Origin: a bacterium
GTDB lineage: Bacteria; Electryoneota; AABM5-125-24; Hatepunaeales; Hatepunaeaceae
Reading direction: 5' to 3'
DNA: 46,831 nucleotides
NCBI GenBank assembly: GCA_025774605.1
Contig: JALGVR010000012.1
Span: 1-46,831 of the forward strand
Shown here: piece after piece, positions 8,601-14,842 of the stretch
How the letters are laid out: each line of letters starts with the position of its first letter
Position numbering within the stretch: the stretch's first letter is position 1
Position numbers and translations under genes: made by a program
Notes under the pieces: model-generated
Databases searched by the model: none
What the model saw: only the letters and a program-made list of their open reading frames with translations
What the model was told of the DNA's origin: nothing

Positions 8601-10082
8601 CGTCAAGGATATTCTGCCGATGCGCTGCGGTGATGTGACGGTGATATTGACATCGTTACCGTAAAGGTCGTATTTTCCGGTCAGTTGCCTTTGTCCGCCC
8701 GAATCCCTCAGTTCACAGGCGCCCAAACCGCGCCAAACCCCGCCATGTCGCCTCAGACCTCCGGCCATCGACAGCAGTGCAGGTTTTCCGCCGGGAACGT
8801 CGGGACCGTCCGATTTCGTCCATTCCCTGTTATAGACGAAACTCAGATCGGTTGAATCACTGAAAAGACCGATCCTGCCGTCCAGCTTCATCGCGCCGCC
8901 GAAAATGCGGGCATCGCACTTCCCGATAATCACCGCGCCCGCTCCATATTCGGCGTCCACTGCGAATTCATCGAGTTTAAGCCGTGCGACGTCAATCTCT
9001 CCGCCCGATAACGCGGCATGCCCTCCCCAGACATCACCGTCACCGGAGATGACCGCACTGATCACCGGCAAGCCCTTCAGCTCGGGCAAACAAAGCTTTT
9101 CACCGTCAAGCCGCTCCAGATCCAGAACAGTGCGTGGAATCTCGACCCGCCAGACCGGCTTGAGCAGGTCTTCAACCTCAAGCTCAAACGGCAGAGGAAG
9201 TCCGTTAACGGTGAACATCCCGTTCATATCAAGAGTGTTGCCGAACAGCTCCCCTTTCATACTGCCGTCGGACAGACTGACCTTGTCCCTGAAAATGCCG
9301 GAGATATTTTCACCTGACACCCTGCCCGTGATCCTGAGATCATCAGCGCCCCTGATTTCGAGCTGAATTGACAGGTCGCCGCGGTTAAACTTAAGACTCT
9401 TCAGCTCTTCCGGTGGAGTCCAGCCTCCCAGATCACTGATCAACGCCTGGGCACCAACTATAAACCCGCCACCGATCAGGTCGGCAAAGCCGTTGATCTC
9501 GAACCTCGCCTCCGGCAGCCTGCGAATCTTGCCCTCCATGGTCAGAATAACGTTGGATATCTCCGAAAAATTGGCGTTGCCGGTGATGGAATCAACCAGT
9601 ACATGCCCGGTCGCGCCCAGGGTCACAACCGCGTTGTCGACCATGATTCTCTGGACTATCTCCAATCCGCCAAGCCTCTTGAACGGAAATGGCTGATAAC
9701 TGAATCCCGGGCTGCCGGTACTGTCCGCGGTCGATCTCAGAATGCTGAGTCGGGGCGAAACCATCTCGATTTCCTTGATGACTCCGGCTTTCCCAGCGCG
9801 GGATAATATCAGGCTGGGAAGAAAGGTCTTTATCCTCACCTGTTCCACTGACAGGTTCACCGACGGGGAAAGCTCGAAACTGACATTCCACAGGTTGAAA
9901 CCTCTGAACTGTGGAGATATCCGGCCGATTTGAAAGGATTGATTTATATGGGAATGGAGATAATCCAGCAGGGCGGCGCGCGTGCGCGCTTCACCGCCGA
10001 ACAGGTACCAGGATAAGAATCCTGTCGTTGTAAGAAAAGCTGCGATTACGAGAGCAGCCAGAGCTATCGTTCGTAATTTCAT
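5619..10082 (-). CDS. TamB-like translocation/assembly protein (DUF490 C-terminus)
   Basis: This very long periplasm-spanning protein belongs to the TamB/AsmA-like group, which bridges inner and outer membranes and is linked to outer-membrane protein insertion or phospholipid transfer. From the preferred start (1,487 residues) a single N-terminal membrane anchor follows MKLR. Then come more than 1,000 residues of beta-rich, repetitive sequence (many 'L.L....DL.G....' stretches) and a C-terminal TamB domain: a DTLHLRGELTSSKGSVEYLDLSF block, SQEQILAMLGF, then a closing amphipathic strand FFRFSYTFK. The open frame extends to 10148, but this would overlap the upstream gene by 49 nt; ATG at 10082 places the membrane helix at the N-terminus. 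A REP-like palindrome is inserted in frame near 8165-8205. Its partner bamA is immediately downstream. Confidence 0.88.
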   Translation of the reverse strand: MKLRTIALAALVIAAFLTTTGFLSWYLFGGEARTRAALLDYLHSHINQSFQIGRISPQFRGFNLWNVSFELSPSVNLSVEQVRIKTFLPSLILSRAGKAGVIKEIEMVSPRLSILRSTADSTGSPGFSYQPFPFKRLGGLEIVQRIMVDNAVVTLGATGHVLVDSITGNANFSEISNVILTMEGKIRRLPEARFEINGFADLIGGGFIVGAQALISDLGGWTPPEELKSLKFNRGDLSIQLEIRGADDLRITGRVSGENISGIFRDKVSLSDGSMKGELFGNTLDMNGMFTVNGLPLPFELEVEDLLKPVWRVEIPRTVLDLERLDGEKLCLPELKGLPVISAVISGDGDVWGGHAALSGGEIDVARLKLDEFAVDAEYGAGAVIIGKCDARIFGGAMKLDGRIGLFSDSTDLSFVYNREWTKSDGPDVPGGKPALLSMAGGLRRHGGVWRGLGACELRDSGGQRQLTGKYDLYGNDVNITVTSPQRIGRISLTVEDIGDSTALKLSAKDPHRLLDSVLDDRYLPVFLDDYSLGLTADGSWDRFRYRVTWESLSSRRNGSYRGLVVHEGRTWRADGDLRLKTGEGDLIGGGIKAQYDAERLMVKSVNLFDVATGRSFLNGHFTLTRPVAHHAGAGRHPRFQVQEFACDADSLPLLDLVRFIIPDAAEGFGGSLGLSCMGRNDSLQWRGELCLDYPDSLILKLTTDGRYEDGRVRFDKFTVLDSLEAVKLLNLNGALDLKQSTFDSLVLSFNGFPAASALRLVLPRYAERFKGNINARIEADGPFGHPDISADLHLTSVIVQGAPGYWMNLRSVTEGDRYILEQFNIGRDVRGLFDITGQMNRISRRYDFQLTGTGVEIGSLFETLTGNPSPVSGQADIDVNLSGTGKPNPEVNARLSISPGRIGPLRYDSLHGDFRISGVDEGRSFLELDSVVIDWGDVAGGFSGEVLLSRKGAIDVSGSIRGRLLGLLPRLTGFFSEPRGDGELYLKIGGDLSHPRLTEGRFRLSDGSLRLKNVVRKIDDLQVDVELDTNGVIQINELEGSGNGRPFYFSNRRPLHHEEAIVVGDYDFGILQFATVREGIWAVIPSLMRPDWGGYLWFSGAGGRGPFEFHGPAARPLGTGEIRLLRSTLTYPFLTGGGKPSPFVRSLLGLLKRMRWDGRVIPYQVCRYDREISGFGKSDRQLMANTLLNVDVKAYVDLVIDDNPEGLYFSGSLQDTLHLRGELTSSKGSVEYLDLSFDVDKIGVVFNPWELEPIFYGGVRTNVIDTTGMMREIRWVIRKTGQEPALDASQKGQHYGQDRGRWNEISFVFEDDQHHSQEQILAMLGFSPEMLPDKLVDIGGKLIADVTPIRRWTRSLERQVERWLGVDRVYIDNRIAQNYLTERWITENDTGSENSSNYHYLRSLDHSRLTVGKYLSRDIYLSYTGSLLSSTDAYYVTRIGVVHSWDLLLRLYRISPNLILNYRYEYDSLTKVDDSRIFFRFSYTFK
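8165..8205. repeat. REP-like palindrome inside the TamB-like coding sequence
   Basis: A perfect 7-bp stem (ATGCCGG at 8172-8178, CCGGCAT at 8185-8191) with a 6-nt loop lies inside the gene. Read on the coding strand it gives the peptide AHHAGAGRHPRF, whose His/Gly/Arg make-up differs from its surroundings. The stretch aligns with the same general plan (CAT-GCCGG-...-CCGGCATCC) as the intergenic palindrome at the left edge, so an in-frame mobile palindrome is likely. Confidence 0.55.
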
Positions 10083-10099
10083 AACGCCCAACCGGGCGG

Positions 10100-10834
10100 C
10101 TAAAAACCGGGTTTCATCCTGCCGAAGGGATCGAAAACCCTCTTCCACTGCGGATCGTAACCGCCAGCCTTCAGCGTAACAGCCGGAAGGCGGCTGTCAT
10201 TACGATCACCCAGAGGTCGGCAACGAAAAACTGATTTCACCACAACTCCCGCTACACCGCGGCTGCCGGTGAAGAAATGTCGCATGTCATATCCCGCCAC
10301 ATCCTTGATGCAGCGCCCGCCCAACTCAATCACCTCACCGGATGGCAGCACCACGATCAAACCCAACAGGCTTTGAATCCATCCTTCCCGCTGGTCGAGC
10401 GCCGGGCGTGAAGGGATCGCCGCCAGACGTCCTCCAATCGTACCGCGCTCAAACCGTTTCAATGCGGATACGTAAAAACCCGCATCGTGCAGCTCGGAAT
10501 TGACGTGTGAAATCTCCCAACCGGAGCTGACAATCAGGGTTTGATCCCCCCTGGATATCTCCAACTGGTCCTTCAACAGGTTGACAAGCAGAATCAAGGT
10601 GTCGCGGCCCGGATTGAATTCATCCGGAAAATCGCTCCCGCTGCCGACCACCATAACCGAACCTGAATAACCCTTCAACAGCTTGGACACCTCTTCAATG
10701 GTTATTGGAGCGACCGCCGGAAAGGCTCCATGAACCCAGCGATCGGCGCCCAGTATAGAGCTCAGCCGCAGGCGAAGCTCGTTGATCCGTGCCGGATCGT
10801 CGGGCGGTGTTTTTCCCGAACTCGCATAGTTCAT
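10100..10834 (-). CDS. Compact GlcE-like FAD-binding protein (PCMH-type)
   Basis: This 244-residue protein resembles the FAD-binding half of glycolate oxidase subunit GlcE. Visible marks of the PCMH-type FAD fold are VMVVGSGSDF (60-69), LVSSGWEISHVNSEL-like sequence around residues 100-115, the GTIGGRLA loop (131-138), LPSGEVIELGGRCIKDVAGYD (163-183) and FTGSRGVAGVVVKSVFRCRPL. It then jumps to a family-like tail (RVFDPFGRMKPGF). The middle cap domain of full-length GlcE (about 350 residues) is missing. The ATG start overlaps the uppS stop (ATGA), so the two are translated together. GlcD and GlcF are not nearby, so glycolate oxidation is not supported; the substrate is unknown. What is firm is the fold and FAD binding; the reaction is open. 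Confidence 0.75.
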   Translation of the reverse strand: MNYASSGKTPPDDPARINELRLRLSSILGADRWVHGAFPAVAPITIEEVSKLLKGYSGSVMVVGSGSDFPDEFNPGRDTLILLVNLLKDQLEISRGDQTLIVSSGWEISHVNSELHDAGFYVSALKRFERGTIGGRLAAIPSRPALDQREGWIQSLLGLIVVLPSGEVIELGGRCIKDVAGYDMRHFFTGSRGVAGVVVKSVFRCRPLGDRNDSRLPAVTLKAGGYDPQWKRVFDPFGRMKPGF

Positions 10835-11580
10835 TTCATCACCTGGTCGCTTGTCTTGCCGAAACGACGCTCACGCTGCTGATAGATGGCGATGCAGTTG
10901 TACAGATCCCGACGGGAGAAATCTGGCCAGAGCCGGTCGGTGACGACGATCTCGCTGTACGCCACCTGGTAGAGCATAAAATTGCTGAGCCTGAATTCTC
11001 CGGAGGTTCTGATCAACAGGTCCGGGTCAGGCAGCTCAGAAGTGTTCAGATAACGTTTGAACGATTCCTCATCCACCTCGGCAACGCGGTCTTTCAACAC
11101 CCGGTTGACAGCCTGCACTATCTCCCGACGTCCCGAATAGCTGATGGCTAAAACCAGAATCAGCCTCCGATTGTCCTCGGTCTCGCGTATCGCCTTCTCC
11201 AGCGCTTCCCGCGGCGCGGGCGGCAGTCCGGTCAGATCACCGATTACCCGCAGGGACACCTCGTTGCGCTTTAGATCTTCAAGCTCCTTGTTGATTGAAT
11301 CGAGCAGCAGTTCCATCAGGGCGGTGACCTCGAGACGCGGTCTGCGCCAGTTCTCGGTTGAGAATGTGTAAAACGTCATAACCTCGACGCCGATCTCAGG
11401 ACCCGTTTCCACCATGGTTCGCACGGTCCTGACGCCCTGGCGGTGTCCTGCGATGCGGGGCAGTCCCCGCTTGAGCGCCCAGCGACCGTTGCCGTCCATG
11501 ATAAACGCGACATGGCGCGGTATGGAACCGCTGGAAACGATCTGCTCCTTCAGAGCATCTTCGTCCTTACGCCTTGACAC
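10831..11580 (-). CDS. uppS: Undecaprenyl diphosphate synthase
   Basis: This cis-prenyltransferase adds isopentenyl units to farnesyl diphosphate to make the C55 lipid carrier for peptidoglycan and surface glycans. The 249 residues show all signature blocks: HVAFIMDGNGRWA (23-35, with the catalytic Asp D29), FSTENW (73-78), and RTSGEFRLSNF (191-201), where the Arg and Ser bind the diphosphate. The length is usual for the family. The start is GTG with a purine-rich AAGGGG upstream. It is followed by the GlcE-like gene through a 4-nt overlap. Its product is the acceptor for the sugar transferase at the end of the same gene run. cdsA and dxr, frequent partners elsewhere, are absent here. Confidence 0.96.
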   Translation of the reverse strand: MSRRKDEDALKEQIVSSGSIPRHVAFIMDGNGRWALKRGLPRIAGHRQGVRTVRTMVETGPEIGVEVMTFYTFSTENWRRPRLEVTALMELLLDSINKELEDLKRNEVSLRVIGDLTGLPPAPREALEKAIRETEDNRRLILVLAISYSGRREIVQAVNRVLKDRVAEVDEESFKRYLNTSELPDPDLLIRTSGEFRLSNFMLYQVAYSEIVVTDRLWPDFSRRDLYNCIAIYQQRERRFGKTSDQVMK

Positions 11581-11614
11581 TTACCCGCGTCCCCTTCGTT
11601 GTGGATTGTGGATG

Positions 11615-12142
11615 CTATTCGGCACCCTGAATCGCTTTAAGCTTCTGTTGCATCAGTGAGCCCTTGTCGGGCTGGTCGGTATTGAAGTATGCGCCCATGA
11701 GCATTTTTATGACCCTCGTGTTGTCGGGTTCCAGCTCATGAACCTTCTCGAGGTAGTCCACCGCCTCCGACCACTGCTGATTGTTGTAGAGGATTATCCC
11801 GATATCGAGGTTGGCGTTATAATCGTTGGGGTTTCGCTGAAGCACCTCCTCGTATATTTTCATTGCCTGATCAAATTCCCCTCGACGAGCGAACATCACA
11901 GCCAGGTTCTTCTTAAGCGTCATATTATCGGGAAGTCTCTCCAACGCCTTTTTGGTGACATCCATTGCCAGATCATCCTTTTTCAGTGCATCAGCGGCTT
12001 CAAGCTGGACGTCCACGGCCCGCAGGTACGAACTGGTGTCGTCCCTCGCCAGATCGATGGCATCCATAAGCTCAGTCGCCCATTTTGACGCCTCCTTATA
12101 TTCGCCTCTTGCACGATGAACCAGCATCTGGACTTCACGCAT
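11615..12142 (-). CDS. TPR-repeat protein, probable C-terminal half of a split gene
   Basis: These 175 residues carry at least three tetratricopeptide repeats, for example GEFDQAMKIYEEVLQRNPND followed by YNANLDIGIILYNNQQWSEAVDYLEKVHELEPDN. TPRs are protein-binding helical repeats; no catalytic motif is seen. There is no signal peptide, although its neighbour upstream is a lipoprotein with TPRs. It begins in the middle of what looks like a helix continuing from that neighbour: the neighbour ends DLYRDLHA-stop and this frame begins MREVQMLVHRARGEY. The 8-nt overlap and the shared repeat pattern suggest one protein of about 340 residues broken by a one-base frameshift, or else two coupled genes. 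Confidence 0.7.
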   Translation of the reverse strand: MREVQMLVHRARGEYKEASKWATELMDAIDLARDDTSSYLRAVDVQLEAADALKKDDLAMDVTKKALERLPDNMTLKKNLAVMFARRGEFDQAMKIYEEVLQRNPNDYNANLDIGIILYNNQQWSEAVDYLEKVHELEPDNTRVIKMLMGAYFNTDQPDKGSLMQQKLKAIQGAE

Positions 12143-12629
12143 GGAGATCTCGATACAGGTCGATATTTCCCGGATCGACCATTATCGCCGTGTCGACGTT
12201 GGCGAGCGCAGTCGCGTGCCTCTCCCTGTCCGCCGCCGCCAACGCCTCCTCATCATCACCAATTTCAGCCTTCTTTTTCTCCCAGGCTGCCGAATCCAGG
12301 GCGGCCACCCCCCGGTTGACATAGCGGGCATATATCATCCTGCGGCTCTGTTTGATCCGATCAGCGAACTGATCCGATATTTCAAGCGATTTGCTATAAC
12401 TTTCAGACATCTTTTGCCAATCATTCAACTGTTCGTAACAGAGTCCCTTCAGGAAGTATGCCTCCGCGCTAACGGAATCGCGGGCGATCTCGCTGTCGAG
12501 TGATCTGATCGCCCGGTTCCAATCCTTCTCGTTGATTGATATACGCGCCGTTCTAAGCTCCGGGGATATACATCCTGCCATCACCAGTGCGCTTAAAATG
12601 CCGAGCAGCGATATTCTGAAACAATTCAC
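12135..12629 (-). CDS. TPR lipoprotein, probable N-terminal half of a split gene
   Basis: This 164-residue protein begins with a lipoprotein signal (MNCFRISLLGILSALVMAGC, C20 lipidated; the -3 residue is Met, so the lipobox is not ideal). TPR-like helices follow: ARISINEKDWNRAIRSLDSE, AEAYFLKGLCYEQLNDWQKM, and ALANVDTAIMVDPGNIDLYRD. It stops in the middle of a repeat, and the next frame continues the pattern. It would face the periplasm, attached to a membrane. No enzyme motif is seen. It heads the run that contains uppS, the TamB-like gene and bamA, so a role in envelope assembly is possible but not shown. Confidence 0.7.
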   Translation of the reverse strand: MNCFRISLLGILSALVMAGCISPELRTARISINEKDWNRAIRSLDSEIARDSVSAEAYFLKGLCYEQLNDWQKMSESYSKSLEISDQFADRIKQSRRMIYARYVNRGVAALDSAAWEKKKAEIGDDEEALAAADRERHATALANVDTAIMVDPGNIDLYRDLHA

Positions 12630-12680
12630 TTTTCCCTCCGCTAAATACTTATTAATCAGTGTGATAATTAGTCACACTGT

Positions 12681-12773
12681 GTCATTCTGAACGAAGTGAA
12701 GAATCTTGTTATACGACCTCTGAGATGCTTCACTGCGTTCGGCATGACTTTTTTGCTATTCGTTCGGCATGAC
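12681..12773. repeat. Dispersed imperfect palindrome (GTCATTCTGAACGAAGTGAA type)
   Basis: The left arm at 12681-12706 and the right arm at 12723-12748 are reverse complements apart from a few positions (GTCATTCTGAACGAAGTGAA against GTCATGCCGAACGCAGTGAA). A third partial copy of the right-arm end (CGTTCGGCATGAC) follows at 12761-12773. This type of palindrome is scattered through many environmental genomes. It fills much of the roughly 200-nt gap between mtnA (stop near 12836) and the TPR lipoprotein; I see no gene in that gap. Confidence 0.75.
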
Positions 12774-12835
12774 ATCCAACAGTTGAAACCGTTGTCCGCA
12801 CCCCTTAATAATTGTCCCTGATGATATCCCGGCGT

Positions 12836-13870
12836 TCAAGCGAAATTAAACGGCGGGTGATGTACTCCCTTCTCTGTGATAATCCCGGAAATCATCCGCG
12901 CCGGCACGATGTCAAAAGCCGGATTCCATGTGGACGTATCCGCCGGAGCAATCCCCCTCCCTCCGCAGGTTGCCACTTCAGCAGGCGCCCGCTCCTCGAT
13001 CGGAATGCATCCGGCATCCGGGCAATTGCGGTCAATGCTGGACTCGGGCGCCGCCACGTAGTAAGGGATATCGTGCTCCCCTGCGGCGAGGGCGAGCTGA
13101 TAACTGCCGATCTTGTTCGCCGTATCGCCGTTGGCGGCTATCCTGTCCGCACCAACGATACACAGATCGACCCGACCGATCGCGCACAGATACGCCGCCG
13201 CCGAATCGACTATCAATGTAAACGGTATACCGGCGTTTTTCAACTCCCAGGCGGTCAATCTCGCTCCCTGCAGAAGAGGGCGGGTTTCACAGGCGTAAAC
13301 GTGTATCTTCCTCCCCATATCATGCGCCTGATAAATTGCCGCAAGGGCTGTGCCTTCACCGGCGGCAGCCAGAAAACCGGTGTTGCAGATCGTCAGTATA
13401 TTCGCGCCGTCCCCGATCAGTCTTGAGCCGTTCCCGCCCACGGCGCGGCAGCGAGCGCGGTCATCCTTAAGGATCTTCCGTGCATCCTTCACCACCGTTT
13501 CAACGAAATCCTCCTCCTCCGTTGCCTGCGTGGCAACCTCCCGCATCCGCTCGAGCGACCATGACAGGTTGACCGCCGTCGGGCGTGTGGCGTAGAGTCC
13601 ATCGATAGCCGACAACACCTTGCGCTGAGGGTTGGAAGTGCGGAACTTCACCGCGGTCGCCGCCACGGCAAGCGCCGCGGCAACCCCGATCAACGGCGCG
13701 CCCCGCAGCCCCAGGCCCTTAATCGCAGCAGCGATCACGCGCCAGTCGTCGGTTTCCACGATCTTCAGCTTTCCCGGCAGCAGGCGCTGGTCAATGAACC
13801 TGATCCTGCCCGCCTTCCAGTCGATTGACCGGCGCGGCGGCAGCGTCAACTTTTCAACAGATCCGTTCAA
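12836..13870 (-). CDS. mtnA: S-methyl-5-thioribose-1-phosphate isomerase
   Basis: MtnA converts 5-methylthioribose-1-phosphate to methylthioribulose-1-phosphate in the methionine salvage pathway. The 344 residues show the family blocks RGAPLIGVAAA (56-66), TRPTAVNL (95-102), the catalytic Cys in ILTICNTGFLA (C162), CETRPLLQGARLTAWEL, and VGADRIAANGDTANKIGSY with the catalytic Asp (D242). The length is normal. The same fold includes ribose-1,5-bisphosphate isomerase and eIF2B subunits; the CNTG and GADRIAANGD blocks favour MtnA. The start is TTG and overlaps the stop of the PfkB kinase (TTGA), so they are probably translated together. No other methionine-salvage gene is in the window. Confidence 0.93.
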   Translation of the reverse strand: MNGSVEKLTLPPRRSIDWKAGRIRFIDQRLLPGKLKIVETDDWRVIAAAIKGLGLRGAPLIGVAAALAVAATAVKFRTSNPQRKVLSAIDGLYATRPTAVNLSWSLERMREVATQATEEEDFVETVVKDARKILKDDRARCRAVGGNGSRLIGDGANILTICNTGFLAAAGEGTALAAIYQAHDMGRKIHVYACETRPLLQGARLTAWELKNAGIPFTLIVDSAAAYLCAIGRVDLCIVGADRIAANGDTANKIGSYQLALAAGEHDIPYYVAAPESSIDRNCPDAGCIPIEERAPAEVATCGGRGIAPADTSTWNPAFDIVPARMISGIITEKGVHHPPFNFA

Positions 13871-14781
13871 AACTCAACCATCGATCGGAAAAGCCTGAAC
13901 CTCTCCTCGATCTCATTTACGGTAAGGCTCTTCAACCGGTTCAGACCGAAATCTTCAACCGCGAACGAAGCAGCTACCGTTCCGTAGACCATCGCCCGTC
14001 GGAGGTTGAACATGCCGATATCGTCCGTTGCCGCCAGATAGGCGATCATGGCGCCGGCAAAGGTGTCGCCCGCGCCGGTCGGATCCTTGGGATGGGCGAC
14101 CGGAAACGCCGGACAGATGAAGATCGAGCCGTCATTCCCGACCAGCAAGGCACCATGCTCACCCTTTTTGACAACAACATACCGGGGACCTGTCTTCGCA
14201 AGCTCAAGCGCGCCGGCGAGGGAGGACTGCCGTCCCGTGAGGAGGGTGATTTCCTCGTCATTGACGATCACCAGATCCACTTTGCCGATCATCTTATCGA
14301 CCTGATCGCGCACCGTATCAATCCAGAGGTTCATGGTGTCAAATGCGACCAGGCGCGGATCGGTCATCTGTTCAAGAACCTGCAGTTGAAGGGCGGGATG
14401 AATATTCGCCAGCAGCAGGTAGCGCGCCTCTCTTGCCGCAAGGGGCAGTCTGGGCTGAAAGTCCTCAAACACGCCCAATTCGGTGCTGATGGTGTCCCGG
14501 ATGTTCATGTCCTCGTGATAACGACCCTCCCAACGGAAGGTGTCTCCCGCCTTGACTTCGAGCCCGTCCAGGTTTACGTTGCGATCATGCAGAAAATCGT
14601 ATTCATCCATCGGAAAATCATCACCGACCACCGCCACGACATTGACCGGCGCGAACAACCCGCCGACCGCGCTGATATAGGAGATCGACCCACCGATGGC
14701 ATCCTCCACCCTGCCGAACGGCGTGTCAAGCGTATCCAGCGCGACCGACCCCACAGCAGTAACCTGTTGAACTTGCGACAA
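13867..14781 (-). CDS. PfkB-family sugar or nucleoside kinase
   Basis: This 304-residue kinase belongs to the PfkB (ribokinase) family, which phosphorylates sugars or nucleosides with ATP. The first family signature is only loosely visible near AIGGSISYISAVGGLFAPV (28-46). The second is clear: DPTGAGDTFAGA (233-244), with the catalytic base D239 and the anion hole. The start is TTG with GAGGATGG just upstream, better than any ATG in the frame. Its stop overlaps the mtnA start by 4 nt. This coupling suggests a substrate linked to methylthioadenosine, methylthioribose or ribose salvage, but the substrate cannot be read from the sequence. argS is 61 nt upstream. Confidence 0.88.
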   Translation of the reverse strand: MSQVQQVTAVGSVALDTLDTPFGRVEDAIGGSISYISAVGGLFAPVNVVAVVGDDFPMDEYDFLHDRNVNLDGLEVKAGDTFRWEGRYHEDMNIRDTISTELGVFEDFQPRLPLAAREARYLLLANIHPALQLQVLEQMTDPRLVAFDTMNLWIDTVRDQVDKMIGKVDLVIVNDEEITLLTGRQSSLAGALELAKTGPRYVVVKKGEHGALLVGNDGSIFICPAFPVAHPKDPTGAGDTFAGAMIAYLAATDDIGMFNLRRAMVYGTVAASFAVEDFGLNRLKSLTVNEIEERFRLFRSMVEF

Positions 14782-14842
14782 ACCATCCTCTATATTTGAT
14801 TTCGATATTGCGATCCGTCATTTCGGGCGGTGGACGCGACCG

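Noticed and set aside
13825-14799. Plus-strand open frame of 324 codons opposite the PfkB kinase
   Set aside because: The minus-strand product has the full PfkB signature. The plus frame has no recognisable domain and no ribosome-binding site.
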